This document shows positions 1 to 5,021 of a DNA stretch of 5,021 nucleotides, in pieces. The position numbers and the translations under genes are program-made. The DNA comes from CAZJGF01 sp964545665 (lineage in GTDB: Bacteria > Chloroflexota > Dehalococcoidia > GIF9 > AB-539-J10). The stretch's first letter is position 1. Every line of letters starts with the position of its first letter. The notes under the pieces were generated by a model that was given only the letters and a program-made list of their open reading frames with translations, made no database searches and was not told the DNA's origin. The stretch covers positions 1 through 5,021 of the forward strand of contig CAZJGF010000099.1 of NCBI GenBank assembly GCA_964545665.1, written 5' to 3'.

Positions 1-1
1 A

Positions 2-145
2 TTCTACTGGGGTTCACCTATCGGCCTTGGCATTTTCCTTCTGTGCCTGGGTGGCATGATCTATCTGCTCACTAAGGCTGATGAGATCAGTAAGCGTACC
101 AAGGCAATGGTGAAGGAAAAGGGACTCGAGAAGAAAAAGGAATAG
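2..145 (+). CDS. Small membrane protein, C-terminal fragment
   Basis: The gene runs in from the left edge; 47 residues and a TAG stop at 143-145 are visible. The fragment begins FYWGSPIGLGIF and forms one hydrophobic stretch of about 20 residues (roughly visible residues 4-23, ending GGMIYLL). A lysine-rich hydrophilic tail ending EKGLEKKKE follows. By the positive-inside rule the tail should lie in the cytoplasm, with this helix as the last membrane segment. The family cannot be named from so little sequence. The frame is open to the window edge and there is no start codon upstream of the helix, so the real start lies outside. The abrupt change from a hydrophobic helix to a charged tail argues for real coding sequence. 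Confidence 0.65.
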   Translation, partial: FYWGSPIGLGIFLLCLGGMIYLLTKADEISKRTKAMVKEKGLEKKKE

Positions 146-178
146 GCACATCCGGATAAAGCATACTACCAGATTCCG

Positions 179-192
179 CGCCAGAGGCGTTT
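179..192 (+). terminator. Weak hairpin plus TTT after the membrane-protein gene
   Basis: CGCC at 179-182 can pair with GGCG at 186-189 around a three-base loop, followed by TTT at 190-192. It lies about 35 bases after the stop codon of the preceding gene. A four-pair stem with only three T residues is much weaker than a typical intrinsic terminator, so this is only a candidate. Confidence 0.2.
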
Positions 193-239
193 CCTGGGAG
201 GCATGTAGCAAGAAACTGAATTGTCCTGATACTGCACAA

Positions 240-273
240 TAGCTCGGTCTGTTGTGTGGGTGCACAATAGGGC
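240..273 (+). repeat. 34-bp dispersed direct repeat, copy A
   Basis: The 34 bases starting TAGCTCGG and ending GTGCACAATAGGGC match positions 3926-3959 at 30 of 34 sites in the same orientation. All four differences are C/T or G/A. Weaker similarity continues about 7 bases upstream. Copy A also overlaps an imperfect 28-base tandem duplication (233-260 and 261-288, 21 of 28 identical, both beginning TGCACAATAG). No adjacent gene explains it. It may be the remnant of a dispersed non-coding or mobile element. Confidence 0.6.
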
Positions 274-420
274 GGAATGTCGTGTTCGCCGCCGAGAGGT
301 AATTCTATCCCAGTTCGACGCGTAGTTTCCATACTCTGGCCTGGTGTATAACTGGAGAGCTGAAACAGGTGAAAGTGGCCCTGACAGTGAGCAGAAAATA
401 GGACTGAAACCTAATTTCGG

Positions 421-426
421 GGAAGG
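421..426 (+). promoter_or_regulatory. Shine-Dalgarno selecting ATG 432
   Basis: GGAAGG lies five bases before the ATG at 432. A GTG two codons upstream, at 426, overlaps this motif and would have no motif of its own, so ATG 432 is the better start. Confidence 0.55.
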
Positions 427-431
427 TGAGT

Positions 432-998
432 ATGGATGAACCCGTTGATACAAATCAGACAGTCAATTCAGTTCGCTACCAGCTAGCTATCACGGCAGAG
501 GAGGCCAGGCTCGGGACTAAAAAGATATTGCCAAGGCGCAGCAAAAGGCTGGAGGTGAGTATCCCGGCTGGAGTAATAGCAGGCAGCACAATAAAACTAA
601 CTAACGCTCTCCAGTTAACCGATGGTCACCCTGGAGATATTCTGATTCAAATCAAGGTAAAAGATGAGAGAATGGCAGCTGGAGTCATTGAAGTCAACGA
701 CGGCAGTTTTGAACATGAGGTGTTAAGATGCAAGGCACCCGTCGTAGTAGACTTCTGGGCACCATGGTGTGGCCCGTGTCGAATGATTGCTCCGATAACC
801 GAAAAGCTAGCGGAGGAATATCAGGACAGGGTCAAATTCTGTAAGCTGAATGTGGATGAGAACCGTCTGGTGGCAGGGAAATACCAAGTTATGAGTATAC
901 CACTGTTACTATTTTTCAAGGACGGCAAGGTAATCGAACAAATTGTTGGTGCAGTCTCTGAGCCTGCGGTCCGATCAAAAGTAGAAGCAGTACTTTGA
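432..998 (+). CDS. DnaJ C-terminal-like domain fused to thioredoxin
   Basis: This 188-residue protein should act as a cytoplasmic thiol-disulfide oxidoreductase; it has no signal peptide or membrane segment. Residues about 16-78 resemble the C-terminal peptide-binding beta domain of DnaJ/Hsp40: an AEEARLGTKK segment, then LEVSIPAGVIAGSTIKL, then HPGDILIQIKV. There is no J domain or zinc finger. Residues about 85-188 are a complete thioredoxin fold with VVVDFWAPWCGPCR (redox cysteines C113 and C116) and a cis-proline segment SIPLLLFFKDG (proline 157). The residue after that proline is Leu where most thioredoxins have Thr. A normal thioredoxin is about 105 residues, so the N-terminal domain is a real addition. 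The frame is continuous across the junction with no sign of a frameshift. A role in reducing client proteins held by the beta domain is inference. Confidence 0.9.
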   Translation: MDEPVDTNQTVNSVRYQLAITAEEARLGTKKILPRRSKRLEVSIPAGVIAGSTIKLTNALQLTDGHPGDILIQIKVKDERMAAGVIEVNDGSFEHEVLRCKAPVVVDFWAPWCGPCRMIAPITEKLAEEYQDRVKFCKLNVDENRLVAGKYQVMSIPLLLFFKDGKVIEQIVGAVSEPAVRSKVEAVL

Positions 999-1235
999 TA
1001 TGAACAGACTCTTGGGGCTAGCAGTCACAAAGTAAGCCTGACTAGCTGCCGGTCCGATTATCCAACTGTCCATCTTGTTACTTAACCACCACACTACTGG
1101 TTGATTGAGCTGGTTGAGGAAATCAATCTAGCGTTGTCCATCTATGGCGATGGCGAGAAATGCTAAACCAAAGTCAATTTCTTTCGTTATATGATATAAA
1201 ATGAAGTGTCTTGAATGGCAGGCGGGGTAACTGAA
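999..1235. other. Intergenic region before the serpin gene
   Basis: These 237 bases hold no credible gene. An imperfect hairpin (AGTCA 1023-1027 with TGACT 1039-1043) lies just after the thioredoxin gene, but no T run follows it. A second inverted repeat pairs GATTGA (1103-1108) with TCAATC (1123-1128). The last 50 bases are A/T-rich and contain a possible -10 box. Confidence 0.5.
1190..1195 (+). promoter_or_regulatory. Possible -10 box (TATGAT) for the serpin gene
   Basis: TATGAT matches the sigma-70 -10 consensus at five of six positions. It lies in an A/T-rich patch about 40 bases before the preferred GTG start. No convincing -35 hexamer sits 16-18 bases upstream, so the call rests on the hexamer and its position alone. 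Confidence 0.3.
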
Positions 1236-2507
1236 GTGAAGAGACTATTCTTGTGTCTAGTAGTAGCACTGGTATCAGGCCTGGCGGCCTGTGCTCAGCC
1301 AGTAACCGGTGCAGTAATACAATCAGACAAACAGCGGGACACTTCGCCCAATGTGAACGAAGCCGATCTGGCGACTGTGGTCGACGGAAACAGCGGCTTC
1401 GGTTTCGACCTGTATCAGGCACTTAGAGAAGAAGGCGGCAACCTCTTCTTCTCTCCGTATAGCATTTCACTGGCGCTGGCGATGACGTATGCTGGGGCTC
1501 GCGGTGAGACTGCACAGCAGATGGCGGATACTCTTCACTTCACACTCTCCCAAGACCGCCTCCATCCAGCATTCAATAGCCTGGACATCGAACTCAGTCA
1601 ACGTGGTGAAGGTGCCAAAGGCAAGGATGGGGAGGGCTTCCGGCTGCACATTGTCAATGCCATCTGGGGCCAGGAAGGCTACAAGTTCCTCTCCGAATTC
1701 CTCGATGTCCTGGCTGAGAACTATGGTGCCGGGCTAAGGCCACTTGATTTCGCCAGCGCACCGGAAGAGTCCCGCATCACTATCAACAACTGGGTCAGTG
1801 ACCAAACAGAAGGCCGGATTGAAGACCTGATTCCGCAGGGTCTCATCGATGCACTCACCCGTCTTGTCCTCACCAACGCCATTTACTTCAACGCGGCATG
1901 GCAGCATCCCTTCAACGAGGATATGACTGAGGATGGCCCATTCTACCTGCTTGATGGAGGCGAGGTCACCTTGCCCATGATGAAGCAGACGGAGTCGTTC
2001 AGCTACGCGGAGGGTGATGGATATCAAGCAATCGAACTGCCGTATGATGGCGGCGAACTCTCCATGGTAATCTTACTCCCCCGGGCAGGCCAGTTTGAGA
2101 CTTTTGAAGACTCACTGGACGCTCAGCGGGTAGATGCCATCTTGAAGCAGCTAGAAAGCAGACGGGTCGCCCTGACCATGCCGAGATTTGAATTTGAATC
2201 AAGCTTCGGTCTAAAAGAGGCTCTTGCAGCAATGGGTATGCCAGTTGCCTTTTCTGGGGACGCAGATTTCTCAGGCATGACAGGCAACCGAGACCTGTAC
2301 ATAGCAGATGTAATCCATAAGGCGTTCGTCTCTGTGGATGAAGCAGGCACGGAAGCGGCAGCTGCCACTGCAGTGGTGATGAGGTTGACGGCACTGCCAG
2401 GGACGCCTGTCGAGGTTACCGTTGACCGCCCCTTTGTCTTTCTGATCCGTGACATAGAGACCGGCGCCATTCTGTTTGTTGGGCGCATGGTAGCTCCAAG
2501 TGCATGA
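1236..2507 (+). CDS. Serpin-family protease inhibitor, predicted lipoprotein
   Basis: Serpins trap proteases by inserting a cleaved reactive loop into their own beta sheet. Residue numbers here count from the ATG at 1215 (430 residues). I prefer GTG 1236, which gives 423 residues and a classical signal peptide (MKRLFLCLVVALVSG) ending in the lipobox LAAC with Cys26. This predicts export and lipid anchoring, and a linker of about 35 residues follows. Serpin hallmarks occur in order: NLFFSPYSISLALAMTYAGA (76-95), NAIYFNAAW (221-229), ELPYDGGELSMVILLP (274-289), MPRFEFESSFGLKEAL (322-337), and the C-terminal DRPFVFLIRD and ETGAILFVGRM. The hinge EAGTEAAAATAVV (376-388) has Thr at P14 and Ala at P12-P9, typical of inhibitory members. 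Counting from the hinge puts P1-P1' near Thr392-Ala393, but the loop is about three residues longer than in alpha-1-antitrypsin, so the target protease is open. The core is full length with no break. Confidence 0.95.
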   Translation: MKRLFLCLVVALVSGLAACAQPVTGAVIQSDKQRDTSPNVNEADLATVVDGNSGFGFDLYQALREEGGNLFFSPYSISLALAMTYAGARGETAQQMADTLHFTLSQDRLHPAFNSLDIELSQRGEGAKGKDGEGFRLHIVNAIWGQEGYKFLSEFLDVLAENYGAGLRPLDFASAPEESRITINNWVSDQTEGRIEDLIPQGLIDALTRLVLTNAIYFNAAWQHPFNEDMTEDGPFYLLDGGEVTLPMMKQTESFSYAEGDGYQAIELPYDGGELSMVILLPRAGQFETFEDSLDAQRVDAILKQLESRRVALTMPRFEFESSFGLKEALAAMGMPVAFSGDADFSGMTGNRDLYIADVIHKAFVSVDEAGTEAAAATAVVMRLTALPGTPVEVTVDRPFVFLIRDIETGAILFVGRMVAPSA

Positions 2508-2694
2508 TTAGGCCTTGACTGCCACCGCGCAAAATATTGTTTCCTTACCCAACTGCACAATTGGCCATCTTCTGCATGTTTCTCAGAAAAGGATATATAA
2601 TTATGGTAAATGGAGTGCGCTCCAATGTAGCCAGAAAGGTGGGCAGCGGAATCTGCTATACCCGCAAATGTGAACACAAAGGAGGTAGAACAAA
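2508..2694. promoter_or_regulatory. Upstream region of the coiled-coil gene with TATAAT box
   Basis: A perfect TATAAT hexamer at 2596-2601 would place transcription start near 2608 and give a leader of about 87 bases before GTG 2695. The best -35 candidates at 16-19 bp spacing (such as TCTGCA at 2571-2576) are poor matches, so the promoter is plausible but unproven. I see no strong terminator after the serpin stop. A 47-codon frame from ATG 2603 crosses into the next gene and is not called. Confidence 0.4.
2680..2686 (+). promoter_or_regulatory. Strong Shine-Dalgarno (AGGAGGT) selecting GTG 2695
   Basis: AGGAGGT is a near-perfect anti-16S complement and ends eight bases before the GTG at 2695. 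It fixes the start of the coiled-coil gene, despite the first in-frame ATG falling 18 codons later (2749), and supports a bacterial host. Confidence 0.75.
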
Positions 2695-3858
2695 GTGCAA
2701 GAAAAGGGACAAGAGGAAAGACAGCTTATCAGAACCGAGGAAATGAGCCTCGAAGAAACACAGCTAGCAGAGCAACTATACAACAGTGCGGGGCTGGATC
2801 CGGTGGTTGACGCAGGGCTGAAAGACTACCACAAACGCCTTCGACAAGAGGACAAGTTGATTAGTAAGGTGCTTGGTCCACGAGGAAGTGATATAAGGGG
2901 CTACGGGGAAGCTGTGGCCAAGAGAGTTTCCTTTGCCATATATACCCTATTAAATAAGCAGTATGGTGGTAAAGTGGGCGACCTAAGGTCGTACATAATG
3001 ACATTGGAAGAAGAACGTGACCGGGCAAACGCTAGATATGACGAACTTATGGGAAGGGCAGTTGGGATATTGGCAGAGGAGTACAAGGAGTTACGAACTG
3101 ATTCTAAGGCATTTATGGAAAGGCTAACTGGAGTACTAGGAGAAGACCTTAAGGAGTCAAGGGTTGATCACAAAGCGCTTGCAGATAGGTTAGCTGATAT
3201 AGATGGTTTGAGATCACAGATAAAAAACCTGGAGGCGCAGAAGGAGAGTTATGAATCGCAAATAGCAGTGTTGAAAAAGGAGCATACTCAGGAGGTGGAA
3301 AGCTTAAGGTCACAAATAGCTGCGCTGGGTTCAAGAATAAAAGAATTAGAATCAGAAAAAACAACTTTGACGAGCACCCTTGTGCAGTTGGGAGGAGACC
3401 ATAGCCAACTGAAAACGGCTATAACAACGCTGGAAGCGGAGAATGAGCAACTGAAGGAGCGCTATGAATCGCAAATAGCGGTGTTGAAAAATGAGCATAC
3501 TGAGGAGGTGGAAAGTTTAAAATCACAAATAGCCGCGCTAGATTCAGAAACAAAAGGATTACAATCAGAGAAAACAACTCTGACGAGCGACCTTGCTCAG
3601 TTGAGAGAAGACCATAACCGACTCAAAACAGCTATAGCAACGCTAGCTGGAGCAATCGCTCATGAAGAAATAGGGGAAAAGCTAGGAGAGGAGCTATATG
3701 CCTTTCTTCTCAAAGATTCAAAGGTTCCAGGGATGGTGATAGACGGCGTGGGAAAATTCATCAACTTCAAGAAATATCTGGGATTGGCCGCCGTAGAAGG
3801 AGCTGAAGAAGCAACCAGGCGAGCAGAGGAAATGCTGCGCAAGGCCCTAAGCGAATAG
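2695..3858 (+). CDS. Unrecognised coiled-coil protein with internal repeats
   Basis: I do not recognise this 387-residue protein. It has no signal peptide and no convincing membrane segment, so it is probably cytoplasmic. Residues 1-100 look helical and partly globular (SKVLGPRGSDIRGYGEAVAKR, 57-77). Residues about 100-317 are charged and Leu/Ile-periodic, as in a long coiled coil. Two internal duplications are visible. A 22-residue unit occurs at 124-145 and 146-167 (pattern G-I/V-L..E..KE.R.D.KA...RL). A 71-residue unit begins YESQIAVLK at 186 and again at 257, with 46 of 61 aligned residues identical (186-246 against 257-317). Residues 318-387 form a separate segment with KVPGMVIDGVGKFINF and an Ala/Glu-rich terminal helix. 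Its codons use AGA, AGG and ATA more freely than the serpin gene. A structural or scaffolding role is only a guess. The strong ribosome binding site supports real expression. Confidence 0.85.
   Translation: MQEKGQEERQLIRTEEMSLEETQLAEQLYNSAGLDPVVDAGLKDYHKRLRQEDKLISKVLGPRGSDIRGYGEAVAKRVSFAIYTLLNKQYGGKVGDLRSYIMTLEEERDRANARYDELMGRAVGILAEEYKELRTDSKAFMERLTGVLGEDLKESRVDHKALADRLADIDGLRSQIKNLEAQKESYESQIAVLKKEHTQEVESLRSQIAALGSRIKELESEKTTLTSTLVQLGGDHSQLKTAITTLEAENEQLKERYESQIAVLKNEHTEEVESLKSQIAALDSETKGLQSEKTTLTSDLAQLREDHNRLKTAIATLAGAIAHEEIGEKLGEELYAFLLKDSKVPGMVIDGVGKFINFKKYLGLAAVEGAEEATRRAEEMLRKALSE
3064..3195 (+). repeat. 66-bp tandem repeat, two copies, in the coiled-coil gene
   Basis: Copies at 3064-3129 and 3130-3195 encode two adjacent 22-residue units sharing about half their residues, with the pattern G-I/V-L..E..KE.R.D.KA...RL. 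Divergence is high, so the duplication is old. Twenty-two residues equals two 11-residue coiled-coil repeats. Confidence 0.6.
3250..3645 (+). repeat. 213-bp period duplication, two copies, in the coiled-coil gene
   Basis: Copies begin at 3250 and 3463 (TATGAATCGCAAATAGC in both). Similarity runs for about 183 bases in each, to 3432 and 3645. The encoded segments share 46 of 61 residues. Nucleotide differences are spread throughout, and the two copies stay in frame. Confidence 0.85.
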
Positions 3859-3925
3859 CTGACTCCTGGCTCCATAACATGATGGACACGAGGGCGACGT
3901 GGCAGTGGGAAGCACGGTTGAACAG

Positions 3926-3959
3926 TAGCTTGGTTTGTTATATGGGTGCACAATAGGGC
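3926..3959 (+). repeat. 34-bp dispersed direct repeat, copy B
   Basis: This copy matches 240-273 at 30 of 34 positions in the same orientation. It carries T or A at all four sites where copy A has C or G. Beyond the core, GGGCGGA and ATGTCG.GT motifs recur in both flanks with different spacing, hinting at a longer homologous element broken by insertions or deletions. Read on the minus strand, both copies give ALLCTH.T..A.VQ, but three of the four core changes alter the residue, so this frame does not look constrained as protein. Confidence 0.6.
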
Positions 3960-4079
3960 AGTTCGTTCAACTGGGCGGAGCGCCATGTCGAGTAGGCGAC
4001 ACAGCTATGAGATAGATGCCTCCGTGAGACGTCATTCCACTGCTGCAAAGAGAGATAACACCAATCAGATAACTCAGCT

Positions 4080-4105
4080 TGATCCGTTATTCTACCACTG
4101 GATCA
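4080..4105. terminator. Weak hairpin between convergent genes
   Basis: TGATCC (4080-4085) can pair with GGATCA (4100-4105) around a 14-base loop, ten bases past the stop of the minus-strand hydrolase gene. No T run follows on either strand, so termination is only suggested by position. Confidence 0.25.
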
Positions 4106-4114
4106 GGCTTGATT

Positions 4115-5020
4115 CTAACTCGCCATGTTGAACGCCGAAGCCAGGAAAGCAGTAATCTCACTGCGGATTGAGTGATACCGCAGGAAGATAGTCTGGTGGT
4201 TAGCAGGGAGCCATACAATGCGGGGGCGACCACATGCCTGCCAGAACTCCAGCGTGGAATCCTTCGGCACAGAGTTGTCCTGCTCGGCGTTAATCATCAG
4301 CATGGGCCGACTCCAAAGATATGGTGCAAAGGTAACCGGATCAAATAAGAAGCATTCCTTAGCAGGCACAACATTATCACTCCCTTTTTCCTTTACATCA
4401 GCCAGATACTGTGGGTAATGGCTATATACCTCGTGGCATTGGGACTTTGTGCACCCATGGCCCAGTTGGACCTCGGTGTTTTCGCCCCAGGTTATCTTTC
4501 CCATATTGCCCCCGGTGATTATGAAAACTCCCGCTGTAATTCGCCTGTCCACGGCCATAGCTATAGCAGAGGCCATGCCTCCTGTGCTTACGCCAATTAC
4601 GGTTACTCTCTCAGCGTCAAGCTCGTTCCTGCTTCTTGCCCAGTCTATCACCTGACGTGTGTTGATAACCAGTACCTGGTATAGCTCCAGCCAGTTCTCA
4701 ATGTAGGGCCCCGAGAGTTGTCTTCTTTTGCCCTCCGCAGCCTGCGCTGGCAGCAGGAGCTTGAGAACAAACGAGGCTATGCCCCTTTTTGCCAGGTCCC
4801 GTGACAGCATCCTAAGGGGTGCCACATTCTTTTCTTCTGTTACTCCCAGACCATGGATTAGAATAGCGACAGGAAACCGGCTCCCCGTGCTGGGCAGGTA
4901 ATATTCACCGCATGCAGTATCCTTCTCCTGATAACGGTTGGGGCAAGCGCTACGGAAGGTGACCTCATAGTGAGGCCCATATCGCCTGGTTACCTGGCGC
5001 TGGAGGGTGAAGCGCGGCTC
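4115..5020 (-). CDS. Alpha/beta hydrolase, N-terminus beyond window
   Basis: This is a serine hydrolase of the alpha/beta fold; the substrate is unknown, and an ester is the likeliest. The visible 301 residues end at a TAG at 4115-4117. A GTG at 4825 could look like a start, but the 65 codons upstream of it are open to the window edge and carry conserved sequence, including VAILIHGLG (visible residues 51-59), the oxyanion-hole region. The true start is therefore outside. The nucleophile elbow is GVSTGG (Ser145), the acid is likely Asp248 in NAEQDNSVP, and the base His275 in LPANHQT, giving a complete triad in the usual order. An insertion after the nucleophile contains GCTKSQC and an acidic-basic helix (about residues 180-215), probably forming a lid. 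No lipobox or membrane segment is visible. It resembles dienelactone hydrolase and prolyl-oligopeptidase-like esterases in general plan; I cannot assign a narrower family. It converges on the coiled-coil gene. Confidence 0.88.
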   Translation of the reverse strand, partial: EPRFTLQRQVTRRYGPHYEVTFRSACPNRYQEKDTACGEYYLPSTGSRFPVAILIHGLGVTEEKNVAPLRMLSRDLAKRGIASFVLKLLLPAQAAEGKRRQLSGPYIENWLELYQVLVINTRQVIDWARSRNELDAERVTVIGVSTGGMASAIAMAVDRRITAGVFIITGGNMGKITWGENTEVQLGHGCTKSQCHEVYSHYPQYLADVKEKGSDNVVPAKECFLFDPVTFAPYLWSRPMLMINAEQDNSVPKDSTLEFWQACGRPRIVWLPANHQTIFLRYHSIRSEITAFLASAFNMAS

Positions 5021-5021
5021 C

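Larger units (their letters stand above)
146..431. other. Intergenic region with repeat copy A
   Basis: This stretch of 286 bases lies between the membrane-protein fragment and the thioredoxin fusion gene. Minus-strand frames are open across parts of it, but they lack a convincing ribosome binding site or recognisable protein, so I do not call a gene. It contains a very weak hairpin at 179-189, a 34-bp repeat at 240-273 and a TATAAC hexamer at 347-352 without a good -35 partner. Confidence 0.6.
3859..4114. other. Convergent intergenic region
   Basis: These 256 bases separate two converging genes. They contain repeat copy B (3926-3959) and a weak hairpin near 4080-4105. A 61-codon + strand frame (3946-4131) and a - strand frame (3660-3986) cross it, but neither has a ribosome binding site or recognisable protein, so no gene is called. 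Confidence 0.5.

Noticed and set aside
233..288. CRISPR-like array
   Set aside because: The two units are directly adjacent with no spacers, are imperfect, and no cas genes are present.
326..352. Possible promoter TTTCCA / TATAAC ahead of the thioredoxin fusion
   Set aside because: The spacer is only 15 bp and the -35 matches four of six positions, too weak to list as a feature.
166..453. 95-codon minus-strand frame across repeat copy A
   Set aside because: There is no ribosome binding site or recognisable family. Three of the four core substitutions between the two repeat copies change the residue, so the frame does not appear to be conserved as protein.
1201..1230. Nine-codon frame (MKCLEWQAG) ending five bases before the serpin GTG, as a possible leader peptide
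   Set aside because: It has no Shine-Dalgarno and no attenuator-like hairpins or codon run. Such short frames arise easily by chance.
2123..2677. 184-codon minus-strand frame opposite the serpin
   Set aside because: It is antisense to the most conserved part of the serpin (hinge and reactive loop), and its Ala/Ser-rich translation is a shadow of that coding sequence.
2603..2746. 47-codon + strand frame from ATG 2603 with a Lys/Arg-rich, two-cysteine tail
   Set aside because: It overlaps the well-supported start of the coiled-coil gene in another frame, and the strong Shine-Dalgarno serves GTG 2695. The basic tail comes from purine-rich sequence around that site.
3946..4131. 61-codon + strand frame in the convergent region
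   Set aside because: It starts inside the repeat with no Shine-Dalgarno, its composition looks like non-coding sequence, and it runs into the hydrolase gene on the other strand.
4446..4455. Reverse complement of the repeat core GGGTGCACAA inside the hydrolase gene
   Set aside because: Only ten bases match, and they lie in well-formed coding sequence (GHGCTKS), so this is most likely chance.

Overview
This window looks bacterial. The evidence is Shine-Dalgarno sequences ahead of two genes (positions 421-426 and 2680-2686), a lipoprotein signal peptide with a lipobox, a perfect TATAAT hexamer and the use of GTG starts. The DnaJ-C/thioredoxin fusion and the serpin both remind me of proteins from Dehalococcoidia-like Chloroflexota from sediments or the subsurface. 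That placement is from memory of the protein style, not from a search, and is only tentative.

Layout. (1) 2-145, + strand: the C-terminal end of a small membrane protein cut by the window edge. (2) 146-431: non-coding, holding the first copy of a 34-bp dispersed repeat. (3) 432-998, +: a two-domain protein with a DnaJ C-terminal-like beta domain fused to a thioredoxin with a WCGPC active site. (4) 999-1235: non-coding, with a possible promoter. (5) 1236-2507, +: a serpin-family protease inhibitor predicted to be an exported lipoprotein, with an intact inhibitory-type hinge. (6) 2508-2694: non-coding, with a TATAAT box and a strong Shine-Dalgarno. (7) 2695-3858, +: an unrecognised coiled-coil protein built partly by internal duplication. 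(8) 3859-4114: the gap between convergent genes, holding the second repeat copy and a weak hairpin. (9) 4115-5020, - strand: an alpha/beta hydrolase with a complete Ser-Asp-His triad. Its reading frame stays open to the right edge, so its N-terminus lies outside the window.

The three complete genes share a strand but are 187-237 bp apart, so they are probably separate transcription units and not a tight operon. Nothing in the sequence ties them to one pathway: the thioredoxin fusion should be cytoplasmic, the serpin sits outside the membrane, and the coiled-coil protein has no visible export signal. The most notable observations are the DnaJ-C/thioredoxin architecture, the surface-anchored serpin with a long reactive loop, the nested repeats of the coiled-coil protein, and the directly repeated 34-bp element on either side of the three-gene block. 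I see no CRISPR array, tRNA, rRNA, or recognisable transposase or recombinase.
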